A stretch of 29,615 nt of DNA from contig JBLNBQ010000022.1 of assembly GCA_050260095.1 (NCBI GenBank), positions 1 to 29,615 of the forward strand, written 5' to 3'. The notes beneath the pieces were generated by a model that saw nothing but the letters and a program-made list of their open reading frames with translations, was not told the DNA's origin and searched no databases. The DNA is from JBLNBQ01 sp050260095 (GTDB lineage Bacteria > Bacillota > UBA5301 > DYFA01). Each line of letters opens with the position of its first letter. Positions within the stretch are counted from its first letter, which is position 1. The position numbers were made by a program, and so were the translations under genes. Of this stretch, positions 7,350-14,357 are shown one piece after another.

Positions 7350-9176
7350 GTGAAGAGGGCACTCAGGTTCTCGGTGGGGCTGGCCATCGGGATCATGCTG
7401 CTGACCGCTCTCGCCCCGCTGGTGCTGGCGGCGGAGAAGCCGACAGCCATTCCGAGCATCCTCGACCAGACCAAGAACTCCCCGCTCGGATCAAGGCACT
7501 GGAACATCTTCCGCAAGACTGTCACCAACGATGCCGACCCGGAGCAGCCGCGCTGCATCGTCTGCCACTCGGCCGTCGCCATGGTGGACGACCCGAAGGC
7601 GACGCTGTCCGACTTCATGAAGGCCGGGCAGAAGTACGCCGTGGACGAGAAGGAAGACCCCGTCACCGGACAGGTCACGTTCATCTATGAGACCGCCAAG
7701 GTCGACGGCAAGTACGTCGCCAACGACTTCGAGGGCATCACCTGCCGCGTCTGCCACGTGATGGACAACCGGGGCATCGCCCTCCGCCGCCCGACCGCGA
7801 CCTGCACGCTCTGCCACGGCCGCACCTTCAACTGGAAGAGCGGCAGCGGTCACCACACCGAGCAGGCCTTCTTCGAGGGCCAGGGCGACGGCTACTGGAT
7901 GCCGTCCGTCCACTACACGCTCGGGATGCAGTGCCAGAGTTGCCACACCATGAACTCCATCAAGCACGACTATGAGCCGGCCAAGGCGGAAGACATCGTC
8001 GCCGACGCCAAGTGCTCTCCGTGCCACAAGGACGCCGAGGAACTCGATAAGATGATCGAGACCACCAAGGAGTCCGTCGAAGAGGCCCTCAAGGCCATCG
8101 ACGCCCGGGTCAAGGCCGCCGGCGCCGTCAAACTCAGCGATGAGCAGAAGGCGCTGGTCAAGAAGGCCAAGGACCGCTTCACCTTCATCGAAGGCGAACT
8201 GAGCTTCGGCGTGCACAACCCGCAGTTCGCCGCCCGGATGATCAACGAGGCCTATGAGGCGCTCGACAAGGCGGAAGGCAAGACCATCCCGACGCTGAAG
8301 CTCGACTTAAGCAAGCTCTCCGTCTTCTCCCAGGCTCAGGTCTCCCCGCTCGGCAGCCGTCACTGGGATATGCTGCAGCGGACGATCTTCAATCCGGCCG
8401 ACCCCGAACAGGACGGCTGCATCAAGTGCCACGGCGCCGTGTCCATCCTCGAGGATCCGGCGGCCAAGGTCGCCGACTTCCTGCCGAAGGGCACCAACTA
8501 CGCCACCGGTGAGAAGGAAGTGAACGGCGAGACCGTCTTCGAGTACGGCACCACCACCGCCGACGGCAAGTACCTGAGCAACCACATGGAAGGCATCACC
8601 TGCCGCGTCTGCCACACCTTCAAGGGCGGCGAGATCGGCCTCGTCCGGACCGCCGAGCAGACCTGCGGTCTCTGCCACGGCCGTGCCTTCAACTGGAACA
8701 CCGGCAGCGGCCACCACGTCGAGCTGGCTTTCCTCAAGGGTCAGGGCGACAAGGCGCTCGGCATCGAAGACCAGCCCGGCATGAAGTACGGCATGGGCTT
8801 CGCCTGCCAGGACTGCCACTTCATGGACGCCAGCAAGCACGACTATGAGGCGGCCACCGGCGAGCAGATCGCAGCCAACCCGAAGTGCAAGAGCTGCCAC
8901 CAGAGCGGCGAAGAGATGGAGAAGGAGATCAAGGCCATCCAGGCTGAGGTCAAGGACGGTCTCGCGAAGCTCCAGCCGCGTCTCGCCGCCGCAAAGGCCT
9001 GGGTCGCCAAGAACGACGGTAACAAGGAAGCGAAGACGCTTTACACCCAGGCTCAGGCCGGCGTCAACTTCATCGTCAGCGACTACAGCAACGGCGCCCA
9101 TAACCCCGACTTCGCCCGCTGGATCCTGGAGCGAAGCGGCAAGCTCCTCGCCGAGTTCGAGGCGAAGTTCAAGTAA
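7350..9176 (+). CDS. Decaheme c-type cytochrome, tandem duplication of a pentaheme NrfA-like unit
   Basis: A 608-residue exported multiheme cytochrome c. A GTG start at 7350 with AGGAGGG (7337-7343) 6 nt upstream gives a signal peptide ending near VLAAEKP. It has ten CXXCH heme sites: CIVCH 69, CRVCH 132, CTLCH 152, CQSCH 195, CSPCH 222, then CIKCH 357, CRVCH 418, CGLCH 439, CQDCH 486, CKSCH 513. The two halves align end to end, each starting SPLGSRHW and each followed by a long charged helical region with GVHNP (290) or GAHNP (585). Five hemes plus a helical HNP tail resembles the NrfA/cytochrome c552 and HAO-related fold, but no CXXCK catalytic heme is present, so ammonia-forming nitrite reduction cannot be assumed. 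An electron carrier or oxidoreductase outside the membrane is likely. No quinol oxidase partner or cytochrome maturation gene is adjacent. Confidence 0.88.
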   Translation: MKRALRFSVGLAIGIMLLTALAPLVLAAEKPTAIPSILDQTKNSPLGSRHWNIFRKTVTNDADPEQPRCIVCHSAVAMVDDPKATLSDFMKAGQKYAVDEKEDPVTGQVTFIYETAKVDGKYVANDFEGITCRVCHVMDNRGIALRRPTATCTLCHGRTFNWKSGSGHHTEQAFFEGQGDGYWMPSVHYTLGMQCQSCHTMNSIKHDYEPAKAEDIVADAKCSPCHKDAEELDKMIETTKESVEEALKAIDARVKAAGAVKLSDEQKALVKKAKDRFTFIEGELSFGVHNPQFAARMINEAYEALDKAEGKTIPTLKLDLSKLSVFSQAQVSPLGSRHWDMLQRTIFNPADPEQDGCIKCHGAVSILEDPAAKVADFLPKGTNYATGEKEVNGETVFEYGTTTADGKYLSNHMEGITCRVCHTFKGGEIGLVRTAEQTCGLCHGRAFNWNTGSGHHVELAFLKGQGDKALGIEDQPGMKYGMGFACQDCHFMDASKHDYEAATGEQIAANPKCKSCHQSGEEMEKEIKAIQAEVKDGLAKLQPRLAAAKAWVAKNDGNKEAKTLYTQAQAGVNFIVSDYSNGAHNPDFARWILERSGKLLAEFEAKFK

Positions 9177-9261
9177 GCGGCGCTCCCTCCCCGTCGTCCG
9201 GCTCGCACCAGGGCTCTCCTTGGTCAAGCCGACGCTCGGGTTTCAGTCGACTTGCTCGGAG

Positions 9262-9322
9262 GCCGGGCAACTGTCCATCCCTGGACGGATGCCCGGCTTC
9301 CGTCCATCCTGGACGGAAGCCG
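9262..9322. other. Two adjoining hairpins downstream of the cytochrome gene
   Basis: First hairpin: GCCGGGCA (9262-9269) pairs with TGCCCGGC (9290-9297), with an inner GTCCA/TGGAC stem. Second hairpin: a perfect 13 bp stem, 9294-9306 with 9310-9322, around a TCC loop. They share bases 9294-9297, so they are mutually exclusive. The sequence GTCCATCC(C)TGGACGGA occurs in both. No T tract follows. They may end or stabilise the cytochrome transcript. The rest of 9177-9439 holds nothing I recognise. Confidence 0.55.
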
Positions 9323-9439
9323 AGTGTCTCCTTACACCCTCGCTGGCTTGACCTTGCGTCGAGCCCGAGGATGCTCGCCATCCCCTGGAGAAGGAAGCAC
9401 ACGTTGCTACCGAGCCGGCATAGCGAGCAGCGTCGGGCC

Positions 9440-9469
9440 TTGACAAACCGCCCTGCCACGGCAGATAAT
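9440..9469 (+). promoter_or_regulatory. Sigma-A type promoter of lysA
   Basis: A perfect TTGACA (9440-9445), an 18 nt spacer and GATAAT (9464-9469), one mismatch from TATAAT, lie 35 nt before the lysA start codon. This is one of the best housekeeping promoters in the window and implies that lysA is transcribed on its own. Confidence 0.8.
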
Positions 9470-9504
9470 GAGCCCAATGAGCGGCTTTCACTGGGGGATG
9501 CAGC

Positions 9505-10758
9505 GTGGCAGAGAAGCGGCTTCCGTTCACTAAGGACCAGCTCGAGGCGATCGCCGGGACCTACGGCACACCTTTCCACATCTACGACGAGCAGGCCATC
9601 CGGGCGAACGCCCGGCGGCTCAAGGCGGCCTTCGCCTGGGCGCCGTCCTTCAAGGAGTACTTCGCCGTCAAGGCCACGCCCAACCCTCACATCCTGAAGC
9701 TCCTTAGGGAGGAAGGTTTCGGCGCCGACTGCAGCTCGCTGACCGAACTGATCGGGGCCAGCCGGGCTGGCCTCTCCGGTGAAGAGATCATCCTGACCTC
9801 CAACGACACGCCGGCGGAAGAGTTCATCCTGGCCCGGCAGCTCGGGGCCATCATCAACCTCGACGACCTGAGCCACCTGCCCTACCTGGAGCGCACCGCC
9901 GGGCTGCCAGAACTGCTCTGCTTCCGCTACAACCCCGGTCCCCTCCGCCAGGACGGCAATTCCATCATCGGCAACCCCGTCGAGGCCAAGTACGGCCTGA
10001 CCCGGGACCAACTCTTCGAAGCCTATCGGCTGGCCCAGGAGAAAGGCGTCAGGCGGTTCGGCTTGCACACGATGGTAGTCTCCAACGAGCTGAACTCCCC
10101 GTCCTTCCTGCAGACCGCCGTGATGATGTTCGACCTGGCGGTGGAACTCAAGGCCCGCCTCGGAATCCACCTCGAATTCATCAACCTGGGCGGCGGCATC
10201 GGAATTCCATACCGGCCGGAAGAAGAGCCGGTCGACCTGGAGGCCCTGGGCGAGGGGATCCGCTGGGTCTACGTGGACAAGCTCGCCCCAGCGGGGCTGG
10301 ACGATGTTCGGCTCTGCCTCGAATGCGGCCGGGTGATCACCGGCCCCTACGGCTACCTGGTCGCCCGGGTGCTGCACAAGAAAGAGACCTACAAGCACTA
10401 CGTCGGCCTCGACGCCTGCATGGCCAACCTGATGCGGCCGGGCATGTACGGGGCTTACCATCACATCACGGTCCCGGGTAAGGAGCACCTGCCCCACGAC
10501 CACGTCTACGACGTGACGGGGAGCCTGTGCGAGAACAACGACAAGTTCGCGATCGACCGTCCGCTGCCCCCAATCGACATCGGGGACCTCGTGGTGATCC
10601 ACGACACGGGCGCGCACGGCCATTCCATGGGCTTTAACTATAACGGCAAGCTCCGCTCGGCCGAACTGCTCCTCAAGCCCGACGGCCGGGTGACGCAGAT
10701 CCGCCGCGCCGAGACGGTCGACGACTACTTCGCCACCATCGACTTCACCGGGCTCTGA
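9505..10758 (+). CDS. lysA: Diaminopimelate decarboxylase
   Basis: A 417-residue PLP enzyme of the alanine racemase-like (fold III) decarboxylase family. It converts meso-diaminopimelate to L-lysine plus CO2, the last step of lysine synthesis, in the cytoplasm. The Schiff-base lysine is K56 in EYFAVKATPNPH. The phosphate-binding glycine loop is NLGGGIGIPY (228-236), and the ECGR motif is at 273-276. The cysteine-glutamate pair contributed by the partner subunit appears as SLCEN (340-344), as expected for an obligate dimer. The start is a GTG at 9505 with GGGGG about 7 nt upstream. It has its own promoter and no biosynthetic neighbours. The sequence is of the divergent branch with HTMVVSNELNSPSF, so activity on a related diamino acid is possible but less likely. 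Confidence 0.88.
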   Translation: MAEKRLPFTKDQLEAIAGTYGTPFHIYDEQAIRANARRLKAAFAWAPSFKEYFAVKATPNPHILKLLREEGFGADCSSLTELIGASRAGLSGEEIILTSNDTPAEEFILARQLGAIINLDDLSHLPYLERTAGLPELLCFRYNPGPLRQDGNSIIGNPVEAKYGLTRDQLFEAYRLAQEKGVRRFGLHTMVVSNELNSPSFLQTAVMMFDLAVELKARLGIHLEFINLGGGIGIPYRPEEEPVDLEALGEGIRWVYVDKLAPAGLDDVRLCLECGRVITGPYGYLVARVLHKKETYKHYVGLDACMANLMRPGMYGAYHHITVPGKEHLPHDHVYDVTGSLCENNDKFAIDRPLPPIDIGDLVVIHDTGAHGHSMGFNYNGKLRSAELLLKPDGRVTQIRRAETVDDYFATIDFTGL

Positions 10759-10775
10759 GGCCGGGCCGGCTCCCG

Positions 10776-11081
10776 CTAACGCTTGCCGTGCTTCACCTTG
10801 TCCGAGGGCCGGAACCGGAGCGCAGACCAAGTGTCGTCCACCGCTACCTGGGAGACCGGCTCGAGTCCCAACTCCTTGAGGCCGTCCTCCTTTAGGGCGC
10901 GGTAGGCGTCGGGCCCGCGGTGTCCGACGTCCCCCTGGTTCTTGACGAACAGCTGCACGAAGTCGAACTTGTTGTTGTTCAACTCGGTGGCGAGTCCCAC
11001 GCCGTCCGGAAGCTTCCCGGCCAGCACGTATTCATACCATGTCACAGGCTCGTGCCCCAGGACAAAGTGCCCGGCGAGCAT
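10776..11081 (-). pseudogene. Truncated DUF3052-family remnant
   Basis: The C-terminal part LGLEPVSQVAVDDTWSALRF matches the conserved end of DUF3052 proteins, and FDFVQLFVKNQ matches the middle of the family. The usual N-terminus with its G-Y-S-G-T-P motif is missing. The segment normally between the two matches (which carries an LW(I/V)(A/S)YPK-like strand) also appears deleted, since 'KNQGDVGH' joins directly to the C-terminal block. The only ATG (11081) has no ribosome binding site and precedes non-family sequence. I therefore treat this as a decayed gene; a GTG at 11045 is the only other internal start. DUF3052 function is unknown. Confidence 0.5.
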
Positions 11082-11180
11082 CAGGAAGAGGTGGTGATGG
11101 AGCGGCCAGGAAGCCGCGGGTGAACCTGTCCGGCTGCGGACTCCGTGCCATACTGCTAGGGTTCCTGAAACGGAGAGCGC

Positions 11181-11756
11181 TTACTCTTTCCAGAGCAGCC
11201 CCGTGTAGGCCTCGCCGATCAGGGGCGCGACCGATTCGAGAAAATCGACCATCCGCGGCGGCAGCTTGTCCGGCTCCGGGTCGGCCAGATGGATCACGCC
11301 CACCGCCTGCCCTTCGTGCCGGATCGGGACGACAGTCACCGTCTTGAACCCTGCCGCGATGCACTTGCCGCGGAAGCGCGCCAACTCGTCGGGCGTGAGG
11401 CGGCTGGCGAACCGCTCCATGTCGGAGCAGTGGAAGGAGCCGGCGAGCGTCATGACCGGCAAATCCTGCGCCTCCGGCCGGCCGGTGATCACCCTGGTGC
11501 AGGCGCAGTTGTCGGTGCAGACCGAGATGTGATTCTCGCTCTGCCAGAATTCGTGCCCGAAGCCCACGTGAACCTCGTACGGCAGAGAACCGTCGGCCCG
11601 CAGCACCCGGATGCCGATGGCCCGGCAACCCGTCCAGCGCACCAGCTTGCCGAGCACCTGCTCCAGGTAGCTCTGCGGCGTCGGCTCGCACAGGAGCAGC
11701 TCCAATAGCTCGTTCGTCCACTGCGTCTCGCGCAGTGAATCATAGGTATTCGTCAT
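11181..11756 (-). CDS. Stand-alone GAF-domain protein
   Basis: A 191-residue soluble protein that is almost entirely one GAF sensor domain. It starts MTNTYDSLRE at the ATG 11756, with GGGGGA about 7 nt upstream; an upstream in-frame ATG (11831) would add 25 unrelated residues. The central CTDNCACTRVITG (80-92), then GSFHC (C110) and the later CIAAGFKTVTVVPIRHEG followed by GVIHLADPEPD, match the type of GAF domain found in sensor kinases of anaerobes. Those proteins have the pattern 'CxCxRVI.G...GSF'. The clustered cysteines (80, 84, 86, 110) could bind a metal or report redox state; this is inference. No output domain is attached, so it may act on a partner. It is divergent from the DUF438 gene, 113 bp apart. 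Confidence 0.75.
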   Translation of the reverse strand: MTNTYDSLRETQWTNELLELLLCEPTPQSYLEQVLGKLVRWTGCRAIGIRVLRADGSLPYEVHVGFGHEFWQSENHISVCTDNCACTRVITGRPEAQDLPVMTLAGSFHCSDMERFASRLTPDELARFRGKCIAAGFKTVTVVPIRHEGQAVGVIHLADPEPDKLPPRMVDFLESVAPLIGEAYTGLLWKE

Positions 11757-11869
11757 CTCCCCGTCCCCCAGGGTGAGGATTCTGCCTTGAGCGAGCGACT
11801 CCTTCGGCGGCTCAGGCGAAGAATGGGCCACCGGGCGGGGCGCAAACTGTAAGTAGGAGGAGAAGCGCC

Positions 11870-12778
11870 GTGGACATCACCCCAAAGGCCCGCGTCAGCG
11901 AACTCGTTGACCACTACCCCTTCCTGCTCGACTTCCTGGCGGGATACCGGCCGGAGTTGGCCAAGCTCAAGAACCCGCTGTTCCGGAACACCATGGGCCG
12001 GCTGGCGACTCTGGAAAACGTCGCTGGCACCGCTGGGGTTCCCGTGACGGACCTCGTGCGCGACCTGCGGGCTGCGGTGCTGAAGGACATCATCCTCGCT
12101 CTGCACGCGGGCGAGGACTTCGCCAAGGTGAAACGTCGCTTCGCCGAGCTGGCCGGCGGAGCCACCCACGCCGAGGTGGCAGCCATGGAACAGCAGTTGA
12201 TCGCCGAGGGACTTCCGGCCGAGGAAGTCAAGCGCCTGTGCGACGTCCACGTGGCCGTCTTCAAAGAGGCGCTGGACGAAGAAGCCGCCCGGGCCTCGGC
12301 CGCCTCCGGCCCGCCCCCTGGCCACCCCGTTCACACCTTCCTGGCGGAGAACAAGGCGCTGGCCGGCGTGATCGAGGAAGTCCGCCGCGAGCTGGACCAC
12401 CTCCCGGAACGCGTGGATGAGGCACGACTGGCGCGGCTGCGCGACCTCTTCGCCAAGCTTTCAGAGGTCGACCGCCACTACCTGCGCAAAGAGAACCAGC
12501 TCTTCCCCGCCCTCGAAGCGCACGGGTTCGCCGGTCCGACCAAAGTGATGTGGGCCCTGCACGACGATGTCCGGGCCGGACTCAAGGCCTTTGCCGCAGC
12601 GCTCGACCGGGGCGACCTCCCCGCAGTGAAAGAGGCGGGCGAGAGTGTGCTCGGGATCATGGCTGACCTGATCTACAAGGAGGAACGCATCCTCTTCCCC
12701 ACCGCCCTCGACCAGTTGGAGGAACGCGACTGGGTCCGCATCCGCCAGGAGAGGACGAGGTGGGCTACGCTCTGGTGA
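11870..12778 (+). CDS. DUF1858-DUF438-hemerythrin HHE protein (N-terminal part of a split gene)
   Basis: A 302-residue frame with a DUF1858 domain (about 1-70, MDITPKARVSELVDHYP), a DUF438 domain (about 80-145) and a hemerythrin-like HHE domain (about 150-290). Possible iron ligands include HPVH, DRHYLRKENQLFPALEAHG, ALHDD and IYKEERILFP. In the full family a PAS domain follows in the same polypeptide. Here that part lies in the next frame, joined near position 12750, where the ending ERDWVRIRQE turns into RTRWATLW and a stop. GTG 11870 follows AGGAGG (11855-11860) with 9 nt spacing. Family members are taken as sensors of oxygen, NO or redox state. It is divergent from the GAF gene. Confidence 0.8.
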   Translation: MDITPKARVSELVDHYPFLLDFLAGYRPELAKLKNPLFRNTMGRLATLENVAGTAGVPVTDLVRDLRAAVLKDIILALHAGEDFAKVKRRFAELAGGATHAEVAAMEQQLIAEGLPAEEVKRLCDVHVAVFKEALDEEAARASAASGPPPGHPVHTFLAENKALAGVIEEVRRELDHLPERVDEARLARLRDLFAKLSEVDRHYLRKENQLFPALEAHGFAGPTKVMWALHDDVRAGLKAFAAALDRGDLPAVKEAGESVLGIMADLIYKEERILFPTALDQLEERDWVRIRQERTRWATLW

Positions 12779-13275
12779 CGCCCGGTCACGACTGGAAGTA
12801 CAGCGAAGCCACCCAGGACGGCAGCGAGATCATGCGCCAGCGCCTCGGCGGCGACCAGAGCGGCAGGCCCCTGGACCGCCTGCCCCTCGACACCGGGCTG
12901 CTGTCGCTGGACCAACTCAACCTTCTGCTCCGCAACCTGCCGGTGGACATCTCTTTCGCCGACGAGCACGACGAGGTGCGCTACTACTCCGAGGGCCGGC
13001 GGGTCTTCCCGCGCAGCCCCGGCGTGATCGGGCGCAAAGTCCAGAACTGCCACCCGCCGAAGAGCGTGGACAAGGTGGAGGCGATCCTCAAGGCCTTCCG
13101 GGCCGGCACGCAGGACGTGGCCGAGTTCTGGCTCGAGCAGGGCGGGCGTTTCATCCACATCCGCTACTTCGCCCTCCGCGACCAGGAACGCACCTACCGC
13201 GGCACGCTCGAGGTGGTGCAGGACGTGACCGACATCCGGGCGCTCAAGGGCGAACGGCGGCTCCTCGACTGGTGA
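12760..13275 (+). CDS. PAS domain (C-terminal part of the split DUF438 protein)
   Basis: A 171-residue frame that continues the DUF438 family: EVGYALVTPG at its start and a PAS domain over about 45-165 (LDQLNLLLRNLPVDISFADEHDEVRYYS, then GRKVQNCHPPKSVDKVEAIL and GTLEVVQDVTDIRAL). It lies in the -1 frame relative to the upstream gene and overlaps it by 19 bp. Restoring one base near 12750-12753 gives an uninterrupted protein of the usual length for the family. The GTG at 12760 has the purine-rich GGAGAGGA upstream, so coupled translation as a separate protein is also possible. I favour a frameshift (mutation or sequence error). Confidence 0.75.
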   Translation: MGYALVTPGHDWKYSEATQDGSEIMRQRLGGDQSGRPLDRLPLDTGLLSLDQLNLLLRNLPVDISFADEHDEVRYYSEGRRVFPRSPGVIGRKVQNCHPPKSVDKVEAILKAFRAGTQDVAEFWLEQGGRFIHIRYFALRDQERTYRGTLEVVQDVTDIRALKGERRLLDW

Positions 13276-13322
13276 GGAACCCCACCCCGTCGCCCAACAC
13301 CAGATGACAAGGAGGGTTCCAG

Positions 13323-13376
13323 GTGAAGAGACACGCTCGGGCGGCGAAGACCAGCCTCAGCAACGCAGCCGATTGA
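13323..13376 (+). CDS. Possible 17-residue small protein with a strong ribosome binding site
   Basis: GTG at 13323 is preceded by AAGGAGGG with about 6 nt spacing, a site as good as those of the long genes here. The frame encodes a very basic peptide beginning MKRHARAAK and ends at a TGA at 13374-13376. It follows the PAS frame by 47 nt. There is no homology I recognise, and a fortuitous Shine-Dalgarno match cannot be excluded. Confidence 0.25.
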   Translation: MKRHARAAKTSLSNAAD

Positions 13377-13415
13377 CTCCCACCCTGCCTCCGCCTGACT
13401 CCGCCGACGACGAAC

Positions 13416-13446
13416 GAAGGGGGCGCCCTCGCCGGGTACCCCCTTC
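13416..13446. terminator. Hairpin downstream of tRNA-Gln, possibly bidirectional
   Basis: GAAGGGGG (13416-13423) pairs with CCCCCTTC (13439-13446), and CCC/GGG within the loop can extend the structure. It lies 16 nt past the 3' end of the tRNA gene and also downstream of the PAS frame. The T tract is weak on both sides. Confidence 0.5.
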
Positions 13447-13462
13447 AACAGTGGTTCAATCT

Positions 13463-13538
13463 TGGCTGGGGCGCTAGGATTCGAACCTAGGAATGGCGGA
13501 TCCAAAGTCCGCTGCCTTACCAACTTGGCTACGCCCCA
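13463..13538 (-). tRNA. tRNA-Gln (anticodon TTG), CCA encoded
   Basis: A full cloverleaf reads on the minus strand. The acceptor stem is TGGGGCG/CGCCCCA, and the D arm contains AGTTGGTA. The anticodon stem GCGGA/TCCGC encloses the loop CTTTGGA, with anticodon TTG at 13503-13505. The T arm is CTAGG-TTCGAAT-CCTAG. The discriminator is G73 and the CCA end is encoded in the gene (13463-13465). The U1-A72 pair is a usual feature of bacterial glutamine tRNA. Total length is 76 nt including CCA. Confidence 0.95.
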
Positions 13539-13550
13539 AATCGCCTTTCT

Positions 13551-13579
13551 AGTGTAGCAGACGGCCGCGGGACCGTCAA
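13551..13579 (-). promoter_or_regulatory. Promoter of tRNA-Gln
   Basis: On the minus strand TTGACG (13574-13579), a 17 nt spacer and TACACT (13551-13556) lie 12 nt before the mature 5' end of the tRNA. This is a near-consensus housekeeping promoter at the right distance for a tRNA gene with a short 5' leader. Confidence 0.8.
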
Positions 13580-13598
13580 GGCGCGGGGCGCCGGGCGA

Positions 13599-14186
13599 TC
13601 AGAAGGCGTACCCCACCCGGAAGGCGATGAAAGGGTAGAACGGCGGCGGGATTGGCGAGGCCTCCGGGGCGCCCTCGGCGGTGATCTCACCGAAATCTCC
13701 GATGACCCCCAGTTGGGCCGCGGCGGACAGACCTCTCCCGGAGATCCACTGGTAACCTCCCGAGAGAGAAAACCGGAGGATGGTGCCGCCGCCTACATAG
13801 AGCCGGGGCGGCCACTCACTCGAGACACTCCGCCTTCGTCAGGTGAACGCCCGCCGTCCCGGCCGCGAAGATCCCCCGCGGCGCCTTCCCCGCTGGGTAC
13901 CAGCGCAGCCCGGCATCGGCCGTCAGGAAGCGAAGAAACCAGTTTGACCAGTCCATTTCAGAATGCCAGGCGGACAAGGTGAAGCTGCCGTACGGCGACA
14001 GGGTTCGCTCGTACCCGGCGCCGCACTGGCCAAGCAGGACGCCGACCAGATCGGTGGTGAGCACTTCATCCCTGGCCTCCTGACTCGCGCAAGTCCAGGG
14101 CCGGCGAGGCAAAGCCACCCCGCCGCGACCAGGAGCAAACCAAAGAAGGCCACATTCTTGGTCCTCCGCCCAAGGGTTATCCGCAC
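13599..14186 (-). pseudogene. Exported beta-barrel-like protein broken by two frameshifts
   Basis: Three successive frames make one protein of about 190 residues. The first (GTG 14186, AGGAGG 7 nt upstream) encodes a signal peptide ending LCLAGPGLA. Near 14090 a one-base loss moves the reading to SQEARDEVLTTDLVGVLLGQ and on through SPYGSFTLSAWHSEMDWSNW to LTKAECLE. Near 13820 a GAGTGAGT tandem duplication of four bases shifts it again, to WPPRLYVGGGTILRFSLSGG... ending PFIAFRVGYAF and a TGA at 13599. Removing one GAGT copy restores the frame exactly. Alternating polar and hydrophobic residues and the terminal phenylalanine resemble outer-membrane barrels of diderm bacteria; that is inference. 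The next gene on the plus strand encodes a small exported protein with a similar end. Confidence 0.7.
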
Positions 14187-14357
14187 GTCACCGCCTCCTC
14201 AGCCTCTTTCGGGCCTGGCAGTTCTTTCAAGGTTCGAGCCTTCTTCCCCTGCTGAACCCAGGGCCATTTACCAGTTAATAGCAGGTGGCCCTCCCGGTGG
14301 CGTCGAAAAGCCAAGTGCCGCCGGTTCTCTAGGCCGGCCGCAGGAAAGGGGATGCAG

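Noticed and set aside
14245..14351. Structured GC-rich leader with GAAAAGCCAAGTGCC, considered as a c-di-GMP (GEMM-type) riboswitch
   Set aside because: The conserved GEMM core and the tetraloop-receptor elements are not present in order; only short hairpins can be drawn.
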